NCBI RefSeq assembly: GCF_017301735.1
Contig: NZ_CP071090.1
Span: 7,430,001-7,494,000 of the forward strand
DNA length: 64,000 nucleotides
Origin: Pyxidicoccus parkwaysis
GTDB lineage: Bacteria > Myxococcota > Myxococcia > Myxococcales > Myxococcaceae
Direction: 5' to 3'
The notes beneath the pieces are model-generated. The model did not search any database and was not told the DNA's origin. It was given only the letters and a program-made list of their open reading frames with translations. The first letter of the stretch is position 1. The number at the start of each line of letters is the position of its first letter. The translations under genes were made by a program, and so were the position numbers. Below are positions 1 through 9,281 of the stretch, piece by piece.

Positions 1-1398
1 GCGGCCCTGGGCCTCCCGGTCCGAATCCTGGTCGACCTCGAGGGCCCCAAGCTGCGCACGACACGCTTCCGGTCGGGGCCCGCCATCGTCCGCTACCGCC
101 CGCGCAAGGACGCCTGGGGGCGCGTGGCGCATGCGCTGAAGGTACGTGTCCTCGGTGAGCAGGCTCCCGGCGCTCCGTCATCCTCCGGGGAGCCGCTCCC
201 CATACGCGTGCCGGACGCGTGGCTCGCGAGGCTTCGCGTGGGAGATGTCCTGCGGACCCGGGACAGTCGCGACCGCTCGCGCGAGCTCCGAATCACGGAG
301 GTCGCTCCCGGCGCCGCGCTCGCCGAGCTCCGCAGCACCTGCTACCTCATCAACGGGGCCACGCTGTCGTGGGTGCGCGGCGCGCACGAGCTGGACCGGT
401 GCCTCGTAACGGGGCTCCCGCCGCGGGCCGGCTTCGCGGAGCTGCGCGTGGGGGACGTGTTCGAGCTCGGCCTGCACACGGAGGAAGGCCACCCCGGAGT
501 GCGCGACCCGAGGGATGACCGCGCCTGGCTCGAGCCCCCTCGCATCGGGCTGGGCCTGGGAGGCGCGACGCTCGAGCTGAAGCCCGGACACCACGTGCTG
601 CTCGACGATGGCAAGGTCGAGGCCGTCATCGAGACGACCCGCGGCGACCTCGCCACTGCCCGCGTCGTCCGGGCCGCCAAGAACCGGGTGAAGATTCGCG
701 CCGGCAAGGGAGTCAACCTGCCGGACAGCGAGATTCACGCCCCGGCTCTTTCCCCTAGGGACCGCGAGGTGCTCGGCGAGGTCATCGAGCTCGCGGACGC
801 CATCGGCATCTCCTTCGTGCGCAAGCCGGCCGACCTGCGCGAGGCCATCCAGATGATTCAGCGGACCGCGGCGGGACGCCCCGTGGGAATCATCGTGAAG
901 CTGGAGACGGCCTACGCCCTCAAGTCCCTGCCGGAATTGCTGCTCGAGGCCATGCGTCACTACCCCGTCGGCGTGATGATTGCCCGCGGAGACCTCGCCG
1001 TCGAAGTCGGCTTCGAGCGCATGGCGGAGCTGCAGCAGGAGATTCTCTGGTTCGCGGAGGCCGCCCACCTGCCCGTCGTCTGGGCCACGCAGGTGCTCGA
1101 AACCCTGGCTCGCACCGGCATTCCCTCGCGCGCGGAAATCTCGGATGCCGCCCTGTCGGTGCAGGCCGAGTGCGTCATGCTCAACAAGGGCCCCTACGTC
1201 ACCGAAGCGTGTCGCTCGCTCGACGTCATCCTCCGGAAGATGGAGCAGCACCAGTTCAAGAAGCGCAACCTCTACCGCCCGCTGCGAATCTCCCTGGACG
1301 TGAAGGCCATTCCACCCGTCGAGGTCTCCGTCCCCGACGTCCCTCCGCCGAGCCACGCGGCCGGAGCCCCCGCGTCCAGCGAGCCCGCGGGAAGGTGA
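1..1398 (+). CDS. Pyruvate kinase-family protein (5' end outside window)
   Basis: The frame is open from base 1, so the N-terminus is missing. The visible 465 residues contain the pyruvate kinase motif DLEGPKLRT (visible residues 12-20), GKGVNLPD (about 235), ARGDLAVE (about 328) and ATQVLE followed by PSRAEISDAAL, the order expected for the TIM-barrel A domain. Two features are atypical. The B-domain region between DLEGPKLRT and GVNLPD spans about 215 residues, roughly twice the usual size, and repeats a RVGDV-type segment. The usual ETAKG motif is replaced by MLNKGPYVTEA, and the regulatory C domain is absent. It probably belongs to the divergent pyruvate kinase family found in some plants and bacteria; whether it still converts phosphoenolpyruvate and ADP to pyruvate and ATP is uncertain. 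Confidence 0.8.
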   Translation, partial: AALGLPVRILVDLEGPKLRTTRFRSGPAIVRYRPRKDAWGRVAHALKVRVLGEQAPGAPSSSGEPLPIRVPDAWLARLRVGDVLRTRDSRDRSRELRITEVAPGAALAELRSTCYLINGATLSWVRGAHELDRCLVTGLPPRAGFAELRVGDVFELGLHTEEGHPGVRDPRDDRAWLEPPRIGLGLGGATLELKPGHHVLLDDGKVEAVIETTRGDLATARVVRAAKNRVKIRAGKGVNLPDSEIHAPALSPRDREVLGEVIELADAIGISFVRKPADLREAIQMIQRTAAGRPVGIIVKLETAYALKSLPELLLEAMRHYPVGVMIARGDLAVEVGFERMAELQQEILWFAEAAHLPVVWATQVLETLARTGIPSRAEISDAALSVQAECVMLNKGPYVTEACRSLDVILRKMEQHQFKKRNLYRPLRISLDVKAIPPVEVSVPDVPPPSHAAGAPASSEPAGR

Positions 1399-1728
1399 CC
1401 GGGCACGTCTGGCATCGCGCCGCCTTGTTGCATTGCTGTTTCACTGAATCGAGCCACCGGGCGCGGAGGGGCGAGCATGTTTCTTCCACGCTCCGTGCAA
1501 GAAACGCGGGCCACTCGCATCAAAGAGGGTGGAGGTCCTGCGCGATGCGCCATCCCCCCTGTCTGATGCAACAGCCCCTCTCGGGAGGGGCACGACATCG
1601 CCATGAATGGCGGTCGCGCCGCTAGAGGTCTCTGTAGCAACGATTCATTCAACAATTGCCGGCAGGTCTTCATGTGGCTCGACCAGCCCATGCCTGCTGC
1701 TTTCGGCAATCAACGAAGAGAGCCCGAC
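1399..1728. other. Intergenic stretch with one stem-loop
   Basis: No convincing gene is seen in these 330 bases. A perfect 7-bp stem (GCCCCTC/GAGGGGC) with a TCGG loop lies at 1574-1591. It has no T-run after it, so it could end the upstream transcript only as a factor-dependent or weak terminator. Confidence 0.4.
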
Positions 1729-3297
1729 ATGAATCCTGTCTTGAAGAATGACATGGCCGTGTGGAAGGCGGCCCTGGTGTGTCTCGCCCTGGTGGGCTGT
1801 GGCGGCGACGTGGCCGACAGTGGCGCGCCGTTTGTCTCGGCGCCGCTCCCCGTCCCCAACTCCGAGTCGGTCGACGCCGCGCTCGCCCCGGAGGGGTGGG
1901 AGACGATTGCGAACCAATACCAGTACTTCACGCTGGACAAGCCGGCGACCGTCAGATTCGGCGTGGGTGATACCTGGGTCACCCGCCAGCTGGCCGCGGG
2001 CCGCGTGTATTGCTTCTTCAATCCGGACCCCGCGCCCGGAAAGTTCAAGACGTGCCAGCGCAGCACGGTGACGGACCCCGTGAGCGACCCGGCGCTCAGC
2101 CCCGCCTGTGCCACGTTCTACGCCCCCGGCTTCGCGCTCACCAGCACCCGCCAGGCCGATGCGATTCCCACGTTGGCGAAGCCCGCCAAGGGGGCGGCTG
2201 TTTCAGAGCCCACGTACAAGACGTGTCTCGTCCGCGCCACCGACCACACCACTGACGGCCTGTCAGGCTTTGCCCGGAACGACTACTCGCGCCGTCAGGC
2301 CTTCAATGCGAACAGCACGAAGCAGTTGGTGTACGCCCTCGACGGGTCCTGGCATGTGTATGACGCCAACACCCGCGCGCGGCTGAAGAAGCTGTCGGGC
2401 CCGGGCGGGGATGCCGAGCCGCAGTGGCACCCGACGAACCCGGACCTGCTGTACTACCTGCCGACCAATGGCGTGGGCATGAAGCTCCACGAGTTGAACG
2501 TGTCGACCGGCGCCACCCGCGTCGTGGGTGACTTTGGCGCGCGGCTGAAGGCACGGTGGCCGACCGCGGCGGCGGCGTGGACGAAGTCGGAGGGCTCCCC
2601 CTCGGCGGACGGGCGCTACTGGTGCTTCATGGTGGACACGAGCAACTGGAGCAGCGTGGGCGTGTTCACCTGGGACCGCGACACCGACAGCATCCTGGGC
2701 ACGTACGACACCCAGGGAGAGCGTCCCGACCACGTCAGCATGTCCCCCAGCGGCAATTACTGCGTGGTGTCCGGCGACGGTCCGCGCGGCACGGCGGCCT
2801 TCTCCCGGGACTTCAGCACGAAGACGCAGTTGCTCTCGAAGTCCGAGCACTCGGACCTCGCGCTCGACGCCAATGGCGATGACATCTACGTGGCCGTCGA
2901 CTACCAGTCCAACGGGGGCGACGTGTTCATGCTCAACCTGCGCACGGGCGTGCGCACGGCGTTGTTCCCCACGTACCTGAGCGGCACCGCAACGGCGCTG
3001 CACATCTCGGGCAAGGCGTTCGCGAAGCCCGGCTGGGTGCTGGTCAGCACGTATGCCGACTACGGCGGCGCGCAGCAGTGGCTGCACCGCAAGCTGCTGG
3101 CCGTGCAACTGAAGGCCAACCCGACGGTCTACACGCTGGCGCACCACCGCACCGCCTCCAACGGCTACTGGACGGAGCCGGTGGCCAGCGTCAACCGCGA
3201 CTTCACGCGGGTGGCCTTCAACTCCAACTGGGGCAGCGGTAGCGACACGGACGTCGATACGTACGTCGTCGAAATCCCGGCGAGCGCCTTGAAGTAA
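1729..3297 (+). CDS. Beta-propeller lipoprotein
   Basis: This 522-residue protein starts at the ATG that gives MNPVLK; an upstream ATG at 1603 would add a non-signal-like extension. A hydrophobic segment ends in the lipobox LVGC about 30 residues in, so it is predicted to be lipid-anchored in the envelope. From about residue 190 onward it shows repeated short blades with Trp/Tyr-Asp pairs (for example TKQLVYALDGSWHVYD, WHPTNPDLLYYL), typical of TolB/WD40-like beta-propellers. No catalytic motif is visible. The gene is followed after 49 bases by a large secreted lyase-like lipoprotein, suggesting a joint role in binding or processing extracellular polymers. The exact function is unknown. Confidence 0.72.
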   Translation: MNPVLKNDMAVWKAALVCLALVGCGGDVADSGAPFVSAPLPVPNSESVDAALAPEGWETIANQYQYFTLDKPATVRFGVGDTWVTRQLAAGRVYCFFNPDPAPGKFKTCQRSTVTDPVSDPALSPACATFYAPGFALTSTRQADAIPTLAKPAKGAAVSEPTYKTCLVRATDHTTDGLSGFARNDYSRRQAFNANSTKQLVYALDGSWHVYDANTRARLKKLSGPGGDAEPQWHPTNPDLLYYLPTNGVGMKLHELNVSTGATRVVGDFGARLKARWPTAAAAWTKSEGSPSADGRYWCFMVDTSNWSSVGVFTWDRDTDSILGTYDTQGERPDHVSMSPSGNYCVVSGDGPRGTAAFSRDFSTKTQLLSKSEHSDLALDANGDDIYVAVDYQSNGGDVFMLNLRTGVRTALFPTYLSGTATALHISGKAFAKPGWVLVSTYADYGGAQQWLHRKLLAVQLKANPTVYTLAHHRTASNGYWTEPVASVNRDFTRVAFNSNWGSGSDTDVDTYVVEIPASALK

Positions 3298-3346
3298 CGC
3301 CCTGGCGCGGCGCCAGCCCGAACACCCATTGCCTGGAGATGCCATC

Positions 3347-6286
3347 ATGAAAACCCTCCTCCGCCAGGGACTCTGGCTGGCCGCCGCGTCCGCCGCCGTA
3401 TTCATCCTCGCCTGCTCCGGGGGCGCTTCCGCTGGAACGCCCCCGGAGCCAGCACCACCGTCTCCGTCATTCCAGCTGACGCTCACCCGCACTGGAGACG
3501 GCACGGTGACTTCCAGCCCTGCCGGCGTGGCGTGCGGCACCACTTGCTCGGCCACGTTCGCCAGTGGCACCGCCGTCACGCTGACCGCCGAGCCCGCGGC
3601 GGGCTACAGCTTCCGTGGCTGGAGCGGAGGTGGCTGTACCGGCACGGCCGCATGCAACACCACCGTCGCCGCCACCACCTCCATACAGGCCGACTTCGTT
3701 CCCGTGGCCGTCGCGGGGACTCAGTACATCCCCCTGAGCCTCGCGGAGGGCCCGGCCGCCGCGAGCGTCCCCGTGCGCACGGGCATCCCCCTTCCGAAGG
3801 GGGCGCTGTCCAATATCTCCGCCCTGCGGCTGGAGACGGGAGACGGCGGCCAGGAGGTGCCAGCCTGGTTCGACGCCCTTGCTCGCTGGCCGGATGGCTC
3901 CATCAAGGTGGCCCTGCTGCAGCTGGTGACCGACCTGGGCGCCGCACGCTCCTACCGCGTTGCCTATGGTGCTGGCGTGGTTCGCGCCTCGCTGCCTCGC
4001 AACATCATCATCGGTGGCAGCCCGTCGACGGAGCTCACCGTCGATACCGGCCTGGCGAAGTTCACCGTCAGCAACAAGGGTGTCATCACCCGGCTCTGGC
4101 GTGATACCAGCGGCAACGGCGCATTCGAAGCCGCGGAGCAGCTCGTCGACGCGGGCGAGCTGTTCATGGTCAACGCCTACGACAACCTCGAGTACACCGC
4201 CTCGGCGGCCACCGATGCCGTCGTCACCGTGGAGGAGAGCGGCCCGCTGCGAGCCGTCATCAAGGCCCAGGGCTCGCTCACCAACGCCAGCGGCGCGAAG
4301 CTCCTCAAGTACCTGGTGCGCTATTACGCGCACCAGGGCTCCGACAAGGTCGACCTGGAAGTCTCCGTCATCGACGACCGCGCCGAGGCCAACGTCGAGA
4401 GCACGCCCACGTCGTTTGCCATTGCCGCCAGGGCCCTGGGCATGCGCTGGCACTACCTCTCCGAGGGCGCGGCCGACTACCGCTTCGGCGGAGAAGGCGG
4501 CGCGGAGTACGGAGCCAAGGTCTCCGGCGAGCACTCCCTCCTGCAGAAGGGCCAGTTCCGCTTCGAGGATGGCAACGACCTGGGCCACACCTTCAGCTAC
4601 AGCGGCGTGGGCACGGGCAGCCGGGCTCCCGGCTGGGTGGCGCTGGACTCCGGCAATCGCCACCTGGCGGTCATGGTGAGGGACTTCTGGCAGCAGTTCC
4701 CGGGCGAGCTGAGCATCAATGGCAATACCCTGACGGCCTCCCTGTTCCCGGCGCGTGGCGGTAGCGCCGAAACCACCCAGCCGGTGCTGTCGGGCGTCAC
4801 GTATCGCCGCGCGGAGAGCCTGTACTTCGCGCGTCCAGGCGGCGCGAAGACCTGGCAGCTTCGCTTGGCCCTCAGTCACAGCAAGGGCACCACCAGCGCC
4901 CTCCACTCGCTCAACGACAGCTATCAGCGCCACCGTCTGGAATTGACGGCCACCCCGGAGTGGTACGTCTCCTCAGGCGTCTTCGGCGACCTGGACGTCG
5001 GCACTCCGACGGGAGCGACCAGGGGCTACGACGCGTCGCTGATGCAGGACATCTACGTGAGGAGCATCGAGCAGACCGACGGCAACGCCACCATGTTCGG
5101 CTGGCGCGACTACGGCGACCGGCTGAGGGCGGGCTGGGCGTACGACCTGAACGGCGTGCACGTGCCCAGCTTCTACAATGACACCCACGTCGGCGCGAAC
5201 AACTTCTACAAACAGTTCCTGCGCAGCGGAGACCCTCGCTGGTTCCAGTTGGCGGATATCAGCACCCGCCACTTCATGGACTTCGACGTGTCGCATGGGC
5301 CTCGCGCCGGCTACTGGAGCACGGGCGGCAAGCCGCAGCCGGCGGGCGAAGTGCACGCCATCAACCACGAGAATGTGGACCACCAGGTCCGCAACCTGCA
5401 CTGGGGCCACGCGCATGTGAGCGGCCTGAGCGACAACTATCTGCTCACCGGAGACAAGCGCTCGCTCGACGTGCTCACGGAAATCGCCAACTGGTGGAAG
5501 TTCGTGTCGCCGTACTTCTTCAAGCGCCCGTTCAAGGCGACGGACCTGTACCGCGAGGCCGAGCGTGACTTCTCCTGGCCCCTCTACGTGATGAACGAAT
5601 ACGTGCGAGCGACGGGCGATGCGGCGTACCACAGGGACGTGGCGGGCAGCCTGGTCAGCTACCTGATGGAGTGGTTCAGGACTCCGCTCAACCACGTGGG
5701 CTACGACCCGGCCACGGGCGCCATCTCCAACACCGTCCTCGGGGTGAACGACGCCAGCCAGGGGAAGGGGTACTGGACCATGACCAAGATGGACAACAAT
5801 GGCGGGTACAACGCCACCGGCACCAACCCGTGGATGGCGGGCGCGCTCATCGCCAACCTCATCAAGTTCCGCGAGGCCGACCTCCAGTTCGCCGCCGCGG
5901 GGCAGGCGTCGGGGGTGAGCCCGCCGGCGCTCATCGACATGCTGCTGCAGGGCACGAACTACGTGGTGAAGTACGGCTACGACAGCAGCAAGAAGTACTT
6001 CGTGTACTCCGAGGTGACTCGCGGCTACAGCGGTGGCGACAATCACATCATCTACGCGCTGGCCTACCTGGACCGCCTGCACGCGCAGGAGCTCGCGGCG
6101 GGCCGCCTGCCCCACCCGGAGTGGTACGACACCCGGAGCACGTGGGGCACCATCGCCACCCGCCGCTACGATGAATTGCGGAACATGACGGTGGGAGCGA
6201 ATACCCAGTCGTATGGCTTCTACGGCTACGAGATTGTCTACCCGGCCGACTTCTTCAAGGTGATGAAGGACACGCTCGGCCGGTAG
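3347..6286 (+). CDS. Large lipoprotein, PcRGLX/YetA-like polysaccharide lyase fold
   Basis: The start is the ATG with GGAGA eight bases upstream; it yields MKTLLRQ and a lipobox ending in LACSG (979 residues). Residues about 45-120 form a divergent InlB B-repeat-like beta domain (GDGTVTSSPAGVACG, FRGWSGGGC). The rest begins IPLSLAEGPAAASVPVRTGIPLPKG, which I associate with the RIFT-barrel/beta-sandwich N-terminus of exo-rhamnogalacturonan lyase PcRGLX and YetA-like proteins, followed by a long helical part rich in Trp and His (FGWRDYGDR, INHENVDHQVRNLHWGH) that would be the toroid catalytic domain. It is likely an extracellular glycan-active enzyme; the substrate cannot be read from the sequence. 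Similar family proteins are often annotated as hypothetical. Confidence 0.68.
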   Translation: MKTLLRQGLWLAAASAAVFILACSGGASAGTPPEPAPPSPSFQLTLTRTGDGTVTSSPAGVACGTTCSATFASGTAVTLTAEPAAGYSFRGWSGGGCTGTAACNTTVAATTSIQADFVPVAVAGTQYIPLSLAEGPAAASVPVRTGIPLPKGALSNISALRLETGDGGQEVPAWFDALARWPDGSIKVALLQLVTDLGAARSYRVAYGAGVVRASLPRNIIIGGSPSTELTVDTGLAKFTVSNKGVITRLWRDTSGNGAFEAAEQLVDAGELFMVNAYDNLEYTASAATDAVVTVEESGPLRAVIKAQGSLTNASGAKLLKYLVRYYAHQGSDKVDLEVSVIDDRAEANVESTPTSFAIAARALGMRWHYLSEGAADYRFGGEGGAEYGAKVSGEHSLLQKGQFRFEDGNDLGHTFSYSGVGTGSRAPGWVALDSGNRHLAVMVRDFWQQFPGELSINGNTLTASLFPARGGSAETTQPVLSGVTYRRAESLYFARPGGAKTWQLRLALSHSKGTTSALHSLNDSYQRHRLELTATPEWYVSSGVFGDLDVGTPTGATRGYDASLMQDIYVRSIEQTDGNATMFGWRDYGDRLRAGWAYDLNGVHVPSFYNDTHVGANNFYKQFLRSGDPRWFQLADISTRHFMDFDVSHGPRAGYWSTGGKPQPAGEVHAINHENVDHQVRNLHWGHAHVSGLSDNYLLTGDKRSLDVLTEIANWWKFVSPYFFKRPFKATDLYREAERDFSWPLYVMNEYVRATGDAAYHRDVAGSLVSYLMEWFRTPLNHVGYDPATGAISNTVLGVNDASQGKGYWTMTKMDNNGGYNATGTNPWMAGALIANLIKFREADLQFAAAGQASGVSPPALIDMLLQGTNYVVKYGYDSSKKYFVYSEVTRGYSGGDNHIIYALAYLDRLHAQELAAGRLPHPEWYDTRSTWGTIATRRYDELRNMTVGANTQSYGFYGYEIVYPADFFKVMKDTLGR

Positions 6287-6335
6287 CTCGGGAGTGCGTC
6301 AACAGCGTGGCACGTCTCGGGCGAGCACCCACCGG

Positions 6336-7586
6336 CTATGCGGCGGCCTGCTGGGGCCTGCGCAGCAACAGCAGGCCCGCCACCGCCACGAAGGCCACGG
6401 CGGACAGCGCGAGTGAGAGGTGGGTGTTGGTCACGCTCCCCAGGAGCCCCACCGTCACTCCGCTGAACGCCCGCAGGCCGGAGGCGGACATGCTGAAGAG
6501 CCCCAGGACGCGGCCCCGGATGGTGTCCGGTGCGTTCAACTGCACGAGCGCCTGGGTCATGCTGCTGAAGGAAAGCTCGAGGAATCCGGCCACGAACAAC
6601 ACGCAGATGGCCGCCGGATACCAGCGCATGAACGAGAACAGGAAGAGCGAGCAGCCCCACAGGAGCGCAATCTTCAGCGCGGAGGGCGCCGTCATCGGCA
6701 GCCAGGTGCCGCGCGTCTCGAGCAGGATGCCCGCAAGCAGTGCGCCGGCCGCATCCGCGCCCAGCAGGAGCGTATAGGCCATGCCGGGGTCCCCATGGCC
6801 CAGGTCATGGGCGAAGCCCGGCATCTGCGCCTGGTAGCTGTTGCCGATGAAGAACGAGGCGGCTCCCGCCAGCAGCACCATGGCGGAGACCACCGGCATG
6901 CCCCGCACGTCGCGGAGCGTCTGCACGATGTCGGCGAGGCCCCGGACTGCGCGCTTGGCGCCTGCCACTCCTCCGCGGAAGTGCCGCCCATAGGGCGCAG
7001 CCACCAGCCAGAGCAGGAGCGGCAGATAGAACATCGTGTTGACGAAGATGCCCCGCGTGGGGCCGAGCGTCCGCATGATGATGCTGCCCACGCCGGGGCC
7101 CACGAGCACGCCGAGGTAGCGGGCCGTCGCGTTCAGCCGCACCGCGCTGGCCAGGTAGCCCGGGCCCACGATGTCGTAGAGCAACATCTGGCTGGAGGTG
7201 CCCCAGAGGACGCCCGCACAGCCGTGGAGCGTGAGGAGGACCATCGCGTGCCACATCTGCAGGGAGTCCGTGACGAAGAAGTACCCCCACCCCACGGAGG
7301 CGGAGATGAAGAGCACCATGCCGACCTGGATGAGGCGCCTGGAGTCGAACCGGTCATTGAGCGCGCCCACCGGCACCGAGAACATCAGGAACGGCAGCCA
7401 GTGGGACACCACCGCGAACCCACCGAGCGCCGCCGAGTGGAACTTCTGGAACGCCACCCAGTAGCTGATCACGTGCTCGATGTTGTCGGCCATCATCGCC
7501 AACATGAACGTGATGAGGAAGGTCCGGTATCCAGCGACGCGGAGCGCGCTCGTCTCAGCGGGAGGAGAAGCCACTGCGGTGGTCAT
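6336..7586 (-). CDS. MFS transporter
   Basis: The 416-residue protein consists of about 12 hydrophobic segments. It carries the MFS loop 2-3 signature in the form GALNDRFDSRRLIQVGM (residues about 74-90) and a cytoplasmic central loop (RHFRGGVAGAKRAVRG). It is inferred to be a proton-driven efflux carrier of the enterobactin-exporter-like group; the substrate is unknown. It is convergent with the lyase-like lipoprotein gene upstream in the window, with about 50 bases between the stop codons, and is followed on the same strand side by secreted enzymes, so it may export a small molecule unrelated to the hydrolases. Confidence 0.82.
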   Translation of the reverse strand: MTTAVASPPAETSALRVAGYRTFLITFMLAMMADNIEHVISYWVAFQKFHSAALGGFAVVSHWLPFLMFSVPVGALNDRFDSRRLIQVGMVLFISASVGWGYFFVTDSLQMWHAMVLLTLHGCAGVLWGTSSQMLLYDIVGPGYLASAVRLNATARYLGVLVGPGVGSIIMRTLGPTRGIFVNTMFYLPLLLWLVAAPYGRHFRGGVAGAKRAVRGLADIVQTLRDVRGMPVVSAMVLLAGAASFFIGNSYQAQMPGFAHDLGHGDPGMAYTLLLGADAAGALLAGILLETRGTWLPMTAPSALKIALLWGCSLFLFSFMRWYPAAICVLFVAGFLELSFSSMTQALVQLNAPDTIRGRVLGLFSMSASGLRAFSGVTVGLLGSVTNTHLSLALSAVAFVAVAGLLLLRRPQQAAA

Positions 7587-7642
7587 GGGGGTTCACACAC
7601 GGGGTAGTGAGGAACCCACCATACCGCGCCAGTCGGCCGGAT

Positions 7643-9076
7643 TCAGGGCCGCGTGACGCCGCTCGTGAGCGCGAAGGCGCCCAGGTCATACGGAGCGTCC
7701 CGCCGATTGTTCCCCTCGTAGTCGAAGTCCACCACGCCCTCCAGTGACACACCCGTGCCCACGGCGGGTGACGTCGGTAGCAGGTGGTAGTTGCGCGCCG
7801 CCGCGTCGACGAAGCCCGCGGCCGCCACCTGCTTGTTGAGCAGGTTGTGGGACGCGGTCAGCGACGGGACGCAGGACAGGATGTTGCCGTTGGCGCCGTA
7901 CAGCGTCGGAGCGCCCGCGACGACGTTGTTGGCGAAGAGGACGTTCTTCTGGAGGTTGCAGTAGAAGTAGAGCCCCTCGACGCTCGAGCCCACCACCGTG
8001 TTGTTGTAGTAGGCGACGTCCGGCAGGTCCTGCTCCAGGTTGACGTCGGTGTTCCGCAGGAACTGCGTCCCCGAGCGGGCCCCGATGATGACGTTGTTCA
8101 TCATCACGCTGTTCCCCATGCCCATGAAGATGAGGCCAATCGTGGCGTTCGGCTTCGTCGTCTCAATCCAGTTCGCGTCCACCACACCGCGGCTGCCGGG
8201 ATTCACGAGGATGCCTCCCGAGTGGTACGGGTCATTGTTCAACCCGTAGTCCTTGATGACGTTGTTGCGAATCGTCATCCCCTGCAGCGCACCGCCCACC
8301 TGGATGCCGTCATTGCCGAGTCGCTCCAGGAGGTTGTCCACGATTTCGACGCCAATCACGTCGGCCTCGTACTGCCGGTTGCCACCGCCGCAGTCGACTC
8401 CCGGGCTGTAGTCCTTCGCCGCCTTCCAGCCGTGGTGGGACGGACCGATGTACATGCCCTCGTAGCGGGTGTCGTGGACCCAGGTGTCATGGATGCGGGT
8501 GTTGTACTGGGCCCAGGTGCCGCGCCGGTAGGTTCCGTTGCACAGGGGATAGGTCCGGAACGCGATGCCCACGCCGCCATTGCCATTCCCCCGGACCTCC
8601 ACGTGGTCGATTTCCACGTCGGAGGTGGCCTCCCTCAGGTCCACGTGGGCCTGATTGCCAGTCGAGGTCCCCGCCACCAGCCCGTAGACGTGCGCCGCGC
8701 TCCCGGTCCCCGTGACGTGCAGGTAGCGGCTCGCCCCTCCGATGTAGAAGGGAATGCCGGAGGCGGAGTTGAAGACGGCCTGACCGCCACAGTTGGTGAT
8801 GACCACGGGCCGCGTAGGCGTGCCCACCACGTTGTAGAGGCCGATGCCCCCGTACGTCCCCGGCCGGATGCACAGGGTCTTCCCCGCGTAGTACCCCGCC
8901 GGGCGGCCCTGCCCGCTCACCCAGATGGCGTCCACGCCGTTGCCGATGACTTCCGAGCACCCTCCCGCTGAAACCACACAGGCCAGCCCCTGGGCTGAAG
9001 CCTCGGGAGCGTATCCAACGGCGAGGGACAACCCGACTGCGACCACGGCCACGAGGAAGCGCGAGCGAGTAATCAT
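7643..9076 (-). CDS. Secreted right-handed parallel beta-helix protein
   Basis: The 477-residue protein has a clear Sec signal peptide (MITRSRF, hydrophobic core, cleavage near EASA-QG at residue about 29). The body contains regularly spaced short strands with Asn-Asn ladders (IRNNVIKDYG, VMMNNVIIGA, VLFANNVVAG, YYNNTVVG), typical of right-handed parallel beta-helix folds such as PL6 lyases, NosD and pectate lyases. The conserved early segment VIWVSG/GRPAGYYAGKTLCIRPGTYGGI is the capping region seen in such secreted proteins. Enzymatic activity is not proven. Upstream (9077-9190) is AT-rich and likely carries the promoter. Confidence 0.75.
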   Translation of the reverse strand: MITRSRFLVAVVAVGLSLAVGYAPEASAQGLACVVSAGGCSEVIGNGVDAIWVSGQGRPAGYYAGKTLCIRPGTYGGIGLYNVVGTPTRPVVITNCGGQAVFNSASGIPFYIGGASRYLHVTGTGSAAHVYGLVAGTSTGNQAHVDLREATSDVEIDHVEVRGNGNGGVGIAFRTYPLCNGTYRRGTWAQYNTRIHDTWVHDTRYEGMYIGPSHHGWKAAKDYSPGVDCGGGNRQYEADVIGVEIVDNLLERLGNDGIQVGGALQGMTIRNNVIKDYGLNNDPYHSGGILVNPGSRGVVDANWIETTKPNATIGLIFMGMGNSVMMNNVIIGARSGTQFLRNTDVNLEQDLPDVAYYNNTVVGSSVEGLYFYCNLQKNVLFANNVVAGAPTLYGANGNILSCVPSLTASHNLLNKQVAAAGFVDAAARNYHLLPTSPAVGTGVSLEGVVDFDYEGNNRRDAPYDLGAFALTSGVTRP

Positions 9077-9190
9077 GGTGCGCGGGATTTGATGTCCACG
9101 CGCCCGTTGATGTCCACAAGATACATATGCAACAGCAACATCATTTGTGAAACACGTGTATCAATTTTCCCCTCCTGTCACGACATGGGG

Positions 9191-9232
9191 AAATAAAGAA
9201 GCCCCGTGACGCCTCGAGGCGGCCACGGGGCT
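9191..9232 (-). terminator. Rho-independent terminator of the GH18-like gene
   Basis: A perfect 9-bp stem (AGCCCCGTG/CACGGGGCT, 9200-9208 with 9224-9232) encloses a second palindrome (CGCCTCGAGGCG). On the minus strand the hairpin is followed by the T-rich run TCTTTATTT, 50 bases after the stop codon of the gene at 9282. This is the clearest intrinsic terminator in the window. Confidence 0.85.
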
Positions 9233-9281
9233 GGTGCGCGTCATTCCCGCGCGTGATGTCCGCCTTGCAGCGGCGGAGGGG

